From Paenibacillus sp. D2_2 (GTDB lineage: Bacteria > Bacillota > Bacilli > Paenibacillales > Paenibacillaceae), in contig NZ_CP133605.1 in the NCBI RefSeq assembly GCF_031199965.1, forward strand, positions 1,830,501 to 1,894,500: a DNA stretch of 64,000 nt, in the 5' to 3' direction. Below, piece by piece: positions 48,923-57,807 of this stretch. Under the pieces are notes generated by a model. It saw only the letters and a program-made list of their open reading frames with translations, was not told the DNA's origin and did no database searches. The position numbers and the translations under genes were made by a program. The stretch's first letter is position 1, and each line of letters opens with the position of its first letter.

Positions 48923-49171
48923 ATGGCAAACAATAATAATCAAGCGATTGTTGAAATTGCACAAACAGCAGGCAAATTCACTTCTTCCATCGTGTTGCAA
49001 GCTGACAGCAAGTATATCGATGTTAAGAGTATTCTCGGCCTTTTTACTACACTCGTAAATACACAGGACTATCAACTGCACGTCCATGGTCCAGATGCGG
49101 ACGAAGCCAAGAAGGCGGTATCGGAAGTGTTCGCAAAACACGGCTTGAATGTTCAAGTTGTGGCTGAATAA
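48923..49171 (+). CDS. HPr-like protein lacking the phosphorylatable histidine
   Basis: 82 residues with the HPr fold from its second half-motif on: IVEIAQTAGKF, SKYIDVKSILGLFTTL and HVHGPDADEAKKAV. The serine in DVKSILGL (Ser-36) matches HPr Ser-46, the HPr kinase target. The segment that carries His-15 (G-x-H-A-R-P-A) is replaced by a short MANNNNQ start, and an upstream in-frame stop excludes a longer version. The protein therefore cannot take phosphate from enzyme I but might act like Crh as a CcpA co-effector. GGAGGG ribosome site, own terminator. Confidence 0.75.
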   Translation: MANNNNQAIVEIAQTAGKFTSSIVLQADSKYIDVKSILGLFTTLVNTQDYQLHVHGPDADEAKKAVSEVFAKHGLNVQVVAE

Positions 49172-49187
49172 GTAATTAACATGAAAG

Positions 49188-49219
49188 CACTTCTGTCCTA
49201 TGGACGGAGGTGTTTTTTT
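49188..49219 (+). terminator. Terminator of the HPr-like gene
   Basis: CACTTCTGTCC / GGACGGAGGTG stem with two G-T pairs, followed by seven Ts. Confidence 0.85.
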
Positions 49220-49350
49220 GTATATATATAAGTTTTTTACATATAATTTTTTAAGAGACTTATTATTTGGAGAGGTTCTTGTATTGGCCTTGAATTTCGT
49301 CTAATATTAAGAATAGAGTTGATGAGTGATAAGGACATAGGGGGAAAAAC

Positions 49351-49641
49351 ATGACTTCATCTGATATACAGGAGCAAATAAATCTCAAAGCACTTAATCT
49401 TCTGAAGGAAGATGCAGATAAAATAGAGAAACTGATCGAAGTACAGATGGAGAATCTCGCTACTCGTTATTGCCCTCTCTATGAGGAAGTTCTGGATACC
49501 CAGATGTACGGCTTCTCAAGACAGGTTGATTATGCAGTACGCGTTGGCCTCGTACAAGAGCAGGAGGGCAAACAGATCATAAGCAGACTTGAGCGGAATC
49601 TGGCATCCTTGTATGAAGCGATGAATAACAGAGAAGCTTAA
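49351..49641 (+). CDS. ylaN: YlaN family protein (UPF0358)
   Basis: 96 residues matching YlaN closely: KALNLLKEDADKIEKLIEVQ then CPLYEEVLDTQMYGFSRQVD. YlaN is essential in B. subtilis under iron limitation and has been tied to Fur/iron control. In Bacillus it lies beside ftsW (ylaO), and ftsW is encoded here less than 2 kb downstream. An AGGGGGAA ribosome site precedes the start. Confidence 0.9.
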   Translation: MTSSDIQEQINLKALNLLKEDADKIEKLIEVQMENLATRYCPLYEEVLDTQMYGFSRQVDYAVRVGLVQEQEGKQIISRLERNLASLYEAMNNREA

Positions 49642-49735
49642 TGTCTTTGCATCCGTTGAGTGATATAATGTATAAAGCGCAGATTCGGAGTAACCGAAGT
49701 CTGCGCTTTATTTTTTGGATACGGTAAATTAGCAT

Positions 49736-50814
49736 TTATACAAGGTAGAAAGAGACACCGAGGATTGCATAAACGGCAAGCAGCAGTAATCCTTCATACC
49801 AGTTCGTCTGACCGTCCTGAATAATTGATTTGGCGATAAAGACAGATACACCGATGGCGGCAAGCTCGATGATCGTGAAGACGATATCCATCGGTTTTCC
49901 GAAAAGATGGCTAACGAAGATTAAGACAGGGGCGACGAACAGGGCGATCTGTAGGCTGCTTCCGACAGCGATCTCTACGGCGGCGCCTATTTTGTTCTTC
50001 ATGGCGAGCATGACCGCAGCGCTATGTTCTGCAGCATTTCCGATAATTGCGACGACGAACGCACCGACGAATATTTCGCTGAGCCCGAACTTATGCGTAA
50101 ATGTATCCAGTGTATGTACTAGCCATTCACTAACGAAAGCGACCATAACTGTAGCGAGAACGAGGTAGAGAATGGATCTTTTTTGGACCAGGCAGGGCTA
50201 TGTTCTTCCTCCGGTTCTTCGCCCTCTGGCCTATGCTCATCTGCAACATCGCTCAAGTATGTCTTGTGCGTGATCATTGAGAAAACGAGCCAGAGAATAT
50301 AAGAAACAATAAGAATACCGCCTACGATAAGGCTTAAGATGGTGCGATCTTCATCATGAAGTACATGAGTTTGCAGGAAGATAGCGGGTATAAATAGAGC
50401 GATAACCGCAACGATCATCAGCGATCCGTTCATATTGGCGAGTGGAACATTGAAGCGCTGAACTTTGTATTTCAACCCGCCAGCGAATAGACTAAGGCCG
50501 AGCACAAGCAGCAGGTTGCCGATGATCGATCCCGTGATGCTCGCCTTGACGGTCTCGAACATCCCTTCACGAACGAGTAGGATACCGATAATTAGTTCTG
50601 CGGCATTTCCGAAGGTTGCGTTAAGGAATCCACCAAGCCGCTGTCCGGCGTAATGCGCTACGCTCTCGGTCGCTTTACCAAGAAATCCAGCAACGAAAAT
50701 GACGGATATGGCCGAGATAATGAACTGAAGCGTATCCGACCAATGGGCATAGTGTCCGATTGCGCTAAGCAAGAAGCTTAGAATTAGCAACCCGGGCGAT
50801 ATAAATTTTTTCAT
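49736..50814 (-). CDS. cax: Calcium/proton antiporter (CaCA family, one frameshift)
   Basis: An integral membrane cation exchanger, about 360 aa and 11 hydrophobic segments in two homologous halves. The alpha repeats are NATFGNAAELIIG and GNAAEHSAAVMLAM, both carrying the Glu that binds the cation. An acidic loop (HRPEGEEPEEEHSP) divides the halves. Near 50180 one A appears lost from an A-run, shifting WSKK-RSILYLVLATV. B. subtilis ChaA/YfkE is the closest known type. A single gene with a ribosome site just before the start. Confidence 0.88.
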
Positions 50815-50982
50815 GAAAGTACACCTCGGTTAACCAGAATGTAATAATGGCATAATCAATTCGTTTTCAAATTAATATACCAACAACTGATGATTATAAT
50901 TCATACATTGTAATGCAGTCTATATTTGCTTTACTCGGTCTTACCATATAAAATATAGATAGTAGGTTGAAGGAGGGATACC

Positions 50983-51345
50983 ATGACCGAGCAACTACAG
51001 TTAGATATGGGTATGATTAAAATTTCAGATGATGTTGTATCTAAAGTCGCGGGTATGGCTGCCTTGGAAACACCAGGCATTGCTGCAATGTCCGGAGGAT
51101 TGTCTGAAGGTTGGGCTAAGCGACTAAGCGGTAAGAACGTACAAAAAGGGGTTACCGTAGAAGTAGGTCAATTGGAAGCGGCGATCGATTTGCGAATTAT
51201 CGTTCTCTATGAGACTCCAATCCATGAAGTTTGCCGTATGTTACAACAGAATGTGCGGGAAGCTGTTGAGAGTATGACCGGGCTTAAGATTGTTGAAGTA
51301 AATGTGAAGGTTGAAGGTGTAGCTTTTAAAGACGATGAGGCATAA
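50983..51345 (+). CDS. Asp23/Gls24 family envelope stress protein
   Basis: 120 residues with the Asp23 pattern: IKISDDVVSKVAGMAALETPGI, GVTVEVG, IDLRIIVLYETPIHEV and VEVNVKVEGVAF. Members associate with the membrane via partners and respond to envelope or alkaline stress. GGAGGGAT before the ATG. It converges on ftsW with a shared terminator. Confidence 0.9.
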   Translation: MTEQLQLDMGMIKISDDVVSKVAGMAALETPGIAAMSGGLSEGWAKRLSGKNVQKGVTVEVGQLEAAIDLRIIVLYETPIHEVCRMLQQNVREAVESMTGLKIVEVNVKVEGVAFKDDEA

Positions 51346-51412
51346 CTGACAAATGGTCAGATTTATGGATTACATAGTTTTTGACGCTATCAAGCTTTCA
51401 GAATTGAATTAG

Positions 51413-51448
51413 AAAAAGACTGCGGATTTCGATCCAGCAGTCTTTTTT
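51413..51448. terminator. Bidirectional terminator between asp23-like gene and ftsW
   Basis: AAAAAGACTGC / GCAGTCTTTTT stem with a 13-base loop and T-runs on both strands. Confidence 0.85.
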
Positions 51449-51493
51449 GAACGGAATAGATTACTTCAGGGCATACAATGATTCATTTATTTA

Positions 51494-52744
51494 TTACATA
51501 TGGCGATTTCTGCGATTGTTCCGTTCGAATACGCTCTCTTCCTTTACGACCACTGATTTCGTTCTCTCCTGCTTTGCCGGAAGCGAGGATTCTCTTGATA
51601 TGCTGAGTACGATCCCCATTGCTACCAACATGACGATCAGTGAAGAGCCACCATAACTAATAAACGGTAAAGTGATACCGGTAATCGGAATCGTACGGGT
51701 CACCCCGCCGATGTTAATGAAGGACTGAATGGCAATGAGTCCCATAATACCGACACCCATTAATGTGCCAAATGCGCTGGAGCATCGTAAAGAGACGAGC
51801 AGGCCCCTCCAGATAAAGTATAGATAGAAGAGCAGGAATAATAATGTACCGATAAATCCGAATTCTTCACCAATAACGGAAAAGATAAAGTCATTGTATG
51901 CATTCGGCAAATAATGCAGCTTCTGAATACCTTGTCCGAATCCAGTCCCAGTTACTCCTCCATGACCCATCGCGGTCAAGGATTGAATGAGGTTGTAACT
52001 TGTATGCTGAGGATCCTCCCATGGATCAATATATGCTTTGATACGGGCGAGCTGATATTGACTACCAGATTCAGCGGTAACAGTAGGAGGGCTGATTTTA
52101 TTCCATAGCGCTCCGATCCCCATGACGATGCTGGCACCGAATATCAGGAGTGCAATCGATCCAAGGATATGTTTCATGTTGGCGCCGCCAGCCAGTATAA
52201 TTAATCCGGCCGTGGCTACAAGGATCATACAGGAACCTAAATCCGGCTGTAACATAATTAGCCCGGCAACGAAACCAACAATGACCATGACTGGAATATA
52301 ACCAGTTCTGAGATCCCGGAATCGTTCTCCCTTTTTCGATATCAGAGCTGCCAAATACATAATCGTTGTAATCTTAGCCAACTCAGTCGGTTGGATACCG
52401 AATGAACCAATCTGGAGCCAACTACTGGCCCCGTTGATTTTATTCATAAATGGCACGATCATCAGCAGAATAATAGCTAGGATGAATACCTGTGCGAAGA
52501 GCTTGCGGAATTTTTCATAAGGAATATTCATCGTAATGAACATTCCGAAGATGCCGACCCCTGCAAAAATGATTTGCTTCTTCGTAAAATAAAATGGATT
52601 GTAGTTAAATTTCTCACTAAACTGAGTCACACTGGAGCTGGAGCTAAACACCATGACAATCCCGAATCCAACGAGCAATAAAGTTAGAATAAGCAGCTGG
52701 AAATCGGGTGTTCCGCGTCTAGGTCTTTCTTGGCTGTCTTTCAT
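51494..52744 (-). CDS. ftsW: SEDS peptidoglycan polymerase (FtsW/RodA/SpoVE family)
   Basis: 416 residues, ten hydrophobic segments. SEDS signatures are IGSFGIQPTELAKI, MLQPDLGSCMIL with the catalytic Asp, YLPNAYNDFIFSVIGEEFGF and TGITLPFISYGGSSLI. A basic tail follows. It polymerises glycan strands with a partner class B PBP at the septum. The FtsW name rests on the family and the ylaN neighbourhood; SpoVE is possible. It starts 10 bases after yugN, in the same transcript. Confidence 0.87.
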   Translation of the reverse strand: MKDSQERPRRGTPDFQLLILTLLLVGFGIVMVFSSSSSVTQFSEKFNYNPFYFTKKQIIFAGVGIFGMFITMNIPYEKFRKLFAQVFILAIILLMIVPFMNKINGASSWLQIGSFGIQPTELAKITTIMYLAALISKKGERFRDLRTGYIPVMVIVGFVAGLIMLQPDLGSCMILVATAGLIILAGGANMKHILGSIALLIFGASIVMGIGALWNKISPPTVTAESGSQYQLARIKAYIDPWEDPQHTSYNLIQSLTAMGHGGVTGTGFGQGIQKLHYLPNAYNDFIFSVIGEEFGFIGTLLFLLFYLYFIWRGLLVSLRCSSAFGTLMGVGIMGLIAIQSFINIGGVTRTIPITGITLPFISYGGSSLIVMLVAMGIVLSISRESSLPAKQERTKSVVVKEESVFERNNRRNRHM

Positions 52745-52754
52745 CTATGTTCGC

Positions 52755-53096
52755 TCAAGCCTCGAGCAATTCCTTTAGCTCGGTTAGTTTGCTATTTGCT
52801 GTCTTAATTACTTGTGCCGGAATTTCCGATTCGTATTCGAGGCCGTGCGGGAAAGTAGCCCGCCCCATATAAACGGCTTCGATAGCCAGAACCGCGTCAG
52901 GACGCTCCAGTTTGCCTTCAACGGCACGCGTATTAATTCGGAGGTAGTAGTCATCATTGTTGAATTCAATTTTGTAATCGTATGTAGCACGGTAGTATTC
53001 CCATTGCCAGCGGATGAAGCCGACTTTCTCTGCGGATTCGTCCAAGTAAGCCAAATCGCTTTTTAATCCGTCTAAACCCGTATTTTCAACAATCAT
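52755..53096 (-). CDS. YugN-like protein
   Basis: 113 residues with the YugN-like pattern: LDGLKSDLAYLDESAEKVGF, FIRWQWEYYRATYDYKIEF, DDYYLRINTRAVEGKLE and PHGLEYESEIP. Structure known for the family, function unknown. Ribosome site GGGGGC before the ATG. It is the first gene of a two-gene unit with ftsW. Confidence 0.82.
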   Translation of the reverse strand: MIVENTGLDGLKSDLAYLDESAEKVGFIRWQWEYYRATYDYKIEFNNDDYYLRINTRAVEGKLERPDAVLAIEAVYMGRATFPHGLEYESEIPAQVIKTANSKLTELKELLEA

Positions 53097-53310
53097 CGTC
53101 CAATTTGCCCCCTTAAAAGTTCTTCTCTCATGATATTATGTTTCTACTACTTGCGCAAGGTTTGTTCATGGCTGTCCATCGGAACTGCCGCAGTTTTCCT
53201 ACCTACCTAGTATCCGAATAAACGGGTTTTCTGCTACAATATAACTTAATCATTTTTTGCAAGGTTTTTAACGGATAACTTTTGATACCTTACAATAAGG
53301 AAGTGATCTG

Positions 53311-54477
53311 GTGGAGCTGGGAGATTTAGAGAAGCTGTTTGGGAAAATGGTAGAACGAAGAAGACACCTGCATCGCCATCCAGAGTTGTCGTTCAAAGAG
53401 AAGGAGACTTCCACTTATGTGGCAGGCATTTTGAAGGAACTTGGAGTAGAGGTTTCGGAAATAGGCGAAGGTTACGGACTTATAGGCCGGCTGCGCGGCG
53501 CTCTGCCAGGTAAGACGGTTGCCCTTCGTGCCGATATGGACGCTCTGCCAATCCAGGATGAGAAGCTGTGTGAGTATGCCTCGCAAGTTTCCGGGGTGAT
53601 GCATGCCTGCGGACATGACGGGCACACCTCGGTGTTGCTAGCTGTAGCTGAATATTATAGTCAGCGGCGGCAGGAGCTTCGCGGGGAGATCCGCTTTCTC
53701 TTCCAACCAGCCGAGGAGACCTGCCCTGGTGGCGCGGTTGGTATGATCGAAGCTGGTGCGCTAGAAGGTGTCGACGTGATCTATGGCATGCATCTCTGGA
53801 CTCCGCTGCCACTCGGTACGGCGGCAAGCTTAGCTGGTCCAATGATGGCTTCGGTGGACGATTTCTTCATCGATATCCAAGGGCGCGGAGGTCATGGAGG
53901 AATGCCGCATAAAGCGGTGGACAGCGTGGTCGCTGGCTCGGCGTTAGTCATGCAGCTACAAAGCGTTGTGAGCCGTTCAGTAGATCCGCTGCATCCTGCG
54001 GTCGTAACCATCGGTTCAATTCAGGGCGGTACGATACAGAACGTTATTGCGGATCGTTGTAGGCTATCCGGGACAGCCAGATGCTTCGATGAGTCAACAA
54101 GGCAAGTGATCCGTGAGCGAATCTATGCTCTGGTAGAGGGGGTTACCCAATCTTATGGTGCGGAGGCTCACATTCACTATATTAATGGCTATCCTAGCGT
54201 AGTCAATGATAAAGAGGAATTTGAACGCTTCAACCGGGCAGCCAGCAAGGTGCCTGGACTGAAGGGGGAGACTGCAGCGCAAATCATGCCGGCAGAGGAT
54301 TTTGCCTATTACTTGCAGCAGATTCCAGGCTGCTTTGTGCTCGTCGGTGCAGGGAATGAAGAGAAGGGTATTATTTATCCGCATCATCATCCGCGGTTCG
54401 ATATTGACGAAGAAGCTATGCTACATGCCGCAACTCTGATGGTCTCCTTGGCGGAGACTTATCAGGACGAACATTAA
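53311..54477 (+). CDS. M20 family metal-dependent amidohydrolase
   Basis: 388 residues of the M20D type (hippurate hydrolase, N-acyl amino acid amidohydrolase, N-acetyldiaminopimelate deacetylase). Motifs: HRHPELSFKE, LRADMDALPI, the metal site ACGHDGHTSV, FQPAEETCPGGA with the catalytic Glu pair and GRGGHGGMPHKAVDSV in the dimer domain. The exact substrate is open. GTG start after AAGGAAGTGAT. Followed by a terminator that overlaps the end of the next gene. Confidence 0.88.
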   Translation: MELGDLEKLFGKMVERRRHLHRHPELSFKEKETSTYVAGILKELGVEVSEIGEGYGLIGRLRGALPGKTVALRADMDALPIQDEKLCEYASQVSGVMHACGHDGHTSVLLAVAEYYSQRRQELRGEIRFLFQPAEETCPGGAVGMIEAGALEGVDVIYGMHLWTPLPLGTAASLAGPMMASVDDFFIDIQGRGGHGGMPHKAVDSVVAGSALVMQLQSVVSRSVDPLHPAVVTIGSIQGGTIQNVIADRCRLSGTARCFDESTRQVIRERIYALVEGVTQSYGAEAHIHYINGYPSVVNDKEEFERFNRAASKVPGLKGETAAQIMPAEDFAYYLQQIPGCFVLVGAGNEEKGIIYPHHHPRFDIDEEAMLHAATLMVSLAETYQDEH

Positions 54478-54505
54478 TTTGTCGCAACAAATCATGTTGC
54501 GAATG

Positions 54506-54537
54506 CAGCCTCGCCCTTAATGGGCGAGGCTGTTTGT
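54506..54537. terminator. Terminator of the M20 gene, overlapping the yhhN stop
   Basis: A GCAGCCTCGCCC stem with its complement (one base of difference at the base) and TTTGT after it. The TAA of the convergent gene lies in its loop, so it serves both transcripts. Confidence 0.75.
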
Positions 54538-55167
54538 ACTGGAAGCATCTGATCTCGGATTCTTGTGACCTACACTGTTCGCAATCAAGAATTGCGCAGC
54601 GTAATAAGTCAACATAATAAGCACTCCGGAGTAATAAACATCGGATATGAATTTGTTCCAAGCTAGAATTGAATCTGAAATAATGAAGAGGGTGCCGCCA
54701 ATCATAGACCATACATTTCCGCTCATAATGGAGAACCAACCCATTGACAGGATGATTAGCAAATAGATCATGACGGGAATAATGAGCTCCTCGTTGTCGG
54801 TGTTATGCATCGCTTGGAATAGCTGGTTCGCCATGATTCCTGCATAGATCAGAATCGGGATGATCGTACATAATCGGATCCATGAAAATTTCCATTTCGT
54901 GATGAAAGCGGCGGTGTAGAACAGATGCCCGATCAGGAAGGCTGATAGTCCGATGACAAAATGGCTGAGCAGACCGTCCCCCAGCATGCAGAAGAACAGC
55001 CCGATAATAATGAGCAAGACATATCGTTTGTCGACCCGGGATCTGTGCAAATAAGCATACAACAGGATCAGCCACATTGGAATCAGTTTAAAAATAAGCG
55101 CAGAGCTTACGAAGATGTAGACCAGCCCCATGATGAGAATGAGTACAGCCAGCGTTCTTTTGAGCAT
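54517..55167 (-). CDS. YhhN family membrane protein (lysoplasmalogenase-like)
   Basis: 216 residues, about eight hydrophobic helices. YhhN signatures are KLIPMWLILLYAY, GLFFCMLGDGLL and MIGGTLFIISDSILAWNKF, with paired aspartates in both conserved segments. Some relatives hydrolyse the vinyl ether of lysoplasmalogens; activity here is inferred only. A GGAGGT site precedes the start. Confidence 0.82.
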   Translation of the reverse strand: MLKRTLAVLILIMGLVYIFVSSALIFKLIPMWLILLYAYLHRSRVDKRYVLLIIIGLFFCMLGDGLLSHFVIGLSAFLIGHLFYTAAFITKWKFSWIRLCTIIPILIYAGIMANQLFQAMHNTDNEELIIPVMIYLLIILSMGWFSIMSGNVWSMIGGTLFIISDSILAWNKFISDVYYSGVLIMLTYYAAQFLIANSVGHKNPRSDASSTNSLAH

Positions 55168-55185
55168 TTCAATACCTCCAGATCG

Positions 55186-55227
55186 TTAGTGCGAGATCAA
55201 AAGTGAACTTTTTAAACTTCCTCTATT
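55186..55227 (+). repeat. Foldback repeat, copy I (short derivative)
   Basis: TAGTGCGAGATCAAAAG joined directly to TGAACTTTTTAAACTTCCTCT: only the two outer ends of the repeat remain. Confidence 0.65.
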
Positions 55228-55305
55228 AGATATGTATATTTAGTGAAAGCGTAAACAGTATATCAATCATGGCTGACAATCACCAGATGAAAAATGTCGT
55301 TGGAT

Positions 55306-55353
55306 CAAAAAAATCGCCCGAGGCCCCTGACGGGGGCTATCGGACGATTTTTT
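55306..55353. terminator. Terminator of the sulP gene
   Basis: AAAAAATCG..CCGA..CCCC / GGGG..TCGG..CGATTTTTTT, a long bulged stem with A/T runs on both sides. Confidence 0.8.
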
Positions 55354-55392
55354 TAGTACCAAGAGATTATGATTGCTTTATTGACCCCGTGC

Positions 55393-57083
55393 TCAAGAGA
55401 GGCGTAAGGATTGCAGATTATCGAATTTGTCCTGCTGTAATTTCTCAAGTGAGAAGGTGATCGCTTCATTCACATGCTCGAAGAAATGCTCTCCGCCGAT
55501 TGTATAATATAGCCCGTTATGGATCAGTGTCTCCTTAACATGAGGTGGTAGTCCGGCAATCAACAGCCTGCCCCTTGAGCTCTGAATTGATGGATGATAC
55601 TACGGAAATACGCCTCACCTGTTGTATCAATGAAGGGGACATTGCCCATTCGCAAAATGAGGAATCTCGGCTGTTGCTTGATATAGCTAGCAACCGTCTC
55701 GTGGAAATCTTGAGCTGCCCCGAAGAATAAAGGGCCTTCCACAGTATATATGCTGATGGTCGAGTCACTGCTGGACTCATTCCGCAGTTGGGCGATCTTC
55801 TCACGTTTTTCACGGAGATGGTTCGGCAATGATTTTTTGACCGTCACACTCTCACTCATTTTCTTGGTGAACAGAAGTAGTGCAAGTCCGAGGCCAACTT
55901 CGACGGCAATGGTCAAACTCGTAAATACGGTGAGCAGGAAGGTGATGACGAGAATCAGCGAGTCGCCCGACTTCATCTTGAGAATATGCTTGAAATGGGC
56001 TCGCTCACTCATGTTCCAAGCTACGATCATCAGAATTGGCGCCATACTTGCTAACGGAATTCGCGAAGCAAGCGGGGCCAAGAGCAGGAGGGTTAGTAGC
56101 ACAAACACCCCATGGATGACACCGGATACTTTCGAGGTCGCTCCACTCTTGACATTTGCTGCGGTACGGGCGATCGCTCCTGTAGCAGGTATCCCGCCGA
56201 ACAGCGGAGTAATGATATTGGCGATCCCTTGACCGATTAGCTCGCGATTGCTGTTATGCTTCGTATTGGTTAAACCGTCAGCGACTACAGCAGATAATAA
56301 TGATTCAATAGCGCCAAGCATAGCAATTGCAAAGGCCGGACCGATCAGTAGCTGAAGTGTATCCCAATTAAAGGATGGTATTTGGAATTTGGGCGGCGTG
56401 CTTGGTATAACTCCGAATGTCGTTCCAATAGTCGGGATATGGCCAGAGAATAGCCAACCTGCGATTAGACTGGATACGACGATTCCAACGAGCGGCGCCG
56501 GTACTTTAGGTATTATGCGCGGCATGATGATCAGAATCGCCAGGCAGATCAATGCTGTAATCACGCTGTATATATTAATCGTGCCGATATGGATAGCAAT
56601 TTCTTTCATGTTCGCGATGAAGGTCTCATGCTTCTCAATATCGGTAAGTCCGAGGAAGTTGGCAATTTGGCCTGTGAAGATAGTAACCGCGATTCCGGAG
56701 GTAAAACCGACCGTTACAGGACGGGGGACAAATTTGATTAATGCTCCAAATTTGAATATGCCCATCAGACAAAGGATGATTCCGGCCATGATTCCGGCGA
56801 TCAGTAGGTTCTGATAACCGTAGGTGAGGACGATCCCGAGCAGGATCGGCACAAAGGCGCCTGTCGGCCCTCCGATCTGAAATTTGGAACCGCCGAATAT
56901 AGAGATGAGTATTCCGGCGATACATGCGGTGTAAATCCCGTACTCCGGCTTTACACCAGATGCGATCGCGAAGGACATGGCAAGCGGAATCGCAATAACG
57001 CCGACAACAATGCCGGCGATTAAGTCTTTTTGAAGTTGCTTGAGTGAGTATTTCTTGAAAATACCCGTAAACAGAGTATTCAC
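55393..57083 (-). CDS. SulP family anion permease with STAS domain (one frameshift)
   Basis: About 563 residues: eleven or more membrane segments, the SulP signatures PLAMSFAIASGVKPEYGIYTA, FGGSKFQIGGPTGAF and FGGIPATGAIARTAANVKSG, then a cytoplasmic STAS domain (STISIYTVEGPLFFGAAQDF ... ILRMGNVPFIDTTG). Substrate may be sulfate, bicarbonate or another anion. Near 55572 one G appears lost from a G run; restoring it adds the missing STAS end (LLIAGLPPHVKETLI ... LQSLRLS). The ArsR-type gene lies just upstream in the same direction, so the pair is probably co-transcribed. Confidence 0.88.
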
Positions 57084-57099
57084 AATCGAGCCTTCTTTC

Positions 57100-57125
57100 T
57101 TATAGATCGTTTGAACTACCTCTTA
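57100..57125 (-). repeat. Foldback repeat relic, copy L
   Basis: GATCGTTTGAACTACCTCTTAA is the outermost right end of the repeat only, lying between the ArsR gene and sulP. Confidence 0.45.
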
Positions 57126-57131
57126 ATTTGT

Positions 57132-57452
57132 TCAATCCTGGTCTTCGTACATGGAAATAATGTGGATCAGATGATTGTTGAAAATATCTTTGGTAATAGC
57201 TAATAAATCGGCGACCATAGGGTCGACTAGAGAATACATCACTTGCTTACCTTGCTTGATTCCGACCACAATATTTTTGGCCCGTAGAATACTAAGCTGC
57301 TGGGATACCGCAGAGCCTTCGCTTTCTAGCAAGGTCTGTATTTCAGTGACGCTTCTTTCTCCTTCACATAGCAGCTCCAGAATACGAATGCGAAGCGGAT
57401 GGGCTAACGCTTTGAAGAATTCAGCCTTGAACGCTTGCAATTGGGTATTCAT
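57132..57452 (-). CDS. ArsR family transcriptional regulator
   Basis: A 106-residue winged helix repressor: FFKALAHPLRIRILELLCEG, the recognition segment SEGSAVSQQLSILRAKNIV and VMYSLVDP. There is no cysteine anywhere in the protein, so the CxC metal site of ArsR/SmtB and the cysteine pair of the persulfide sensors BigR/YgaV are both absent; the signal must be something else. It probably controls the sulP gene 49 bases downstream. GGTGGGGGAA ribosome site. Confidence 0.87.
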   Translation of the reverse strand: MNTQLQAFKAEFFKALAHPLRIRILELLCEGERSVTEIQTLLESEGSAVSQQLSILRAKNIVVGIKQGKQVMYSLVDPMVADLLAITKDIFNNHLIHIISMYEDQD

Positions 57453-57479
57453 AGAATTCCCCCACCTTTCAAATCTTCA

Positions 57480-57660
57480 AGAGGTAGTTCAAAAAATCAC
57501 TTTTGATCACGAAGTAAATCAAGAAGCTATTCGACGTCGAATCTTGAATTCAGCCGGGCCTTCCGGTGCTCACGTAGGTTTTGCCTACGCTCCGCTCCTC
57601 AGTCCCTAGCTTCATTCAACCTTCTCGGTGCTGAAAACTGGATTTTTTGAACACACCACT
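57480..57660 (-). repeat. Foldback repeat, copy J (full length)
   Basis: Reverse orientation, directly upstream of the ArsR gene start region. Arms GTTCAAAAAATC / GATTTTTTGAAC pair perfectly; central hairpin CGTAGG-TTTTG-CCTACG. Confidence 0.88.
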
Positions 57661-57744
57661 TTAAGTATTAACATATTCAAATATCTTGATATATAATATT
57701 ATCATGAAGCACGAAAGTACGCTATATGTGAATTCACACAAAAT

Positions 57745-57788
57745 AAAAAAACGGGTCCGACAATCATTTCTGATTATCGAGCCCGTTT
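57745..57788 (-). terminator. Terminator of the secreted flavoprotein gene
   Basis: AAACGGG..CGA / TCG..CCCGTTT bulged stem followed on the minus strand by a T-run. Confidence 0.8.
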
Positions 57789-57807
57789 GCTCTATTGAGA
57801 TCAAATC

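Noticed and set aside
57727..57738. TGTGAATTCACA palindrome near the flavoprotein terminator
   Set aside because: The spacer is 2 bases instead of the 6 needed for a Crp/Fnr box, and it lies downstream of the gene.
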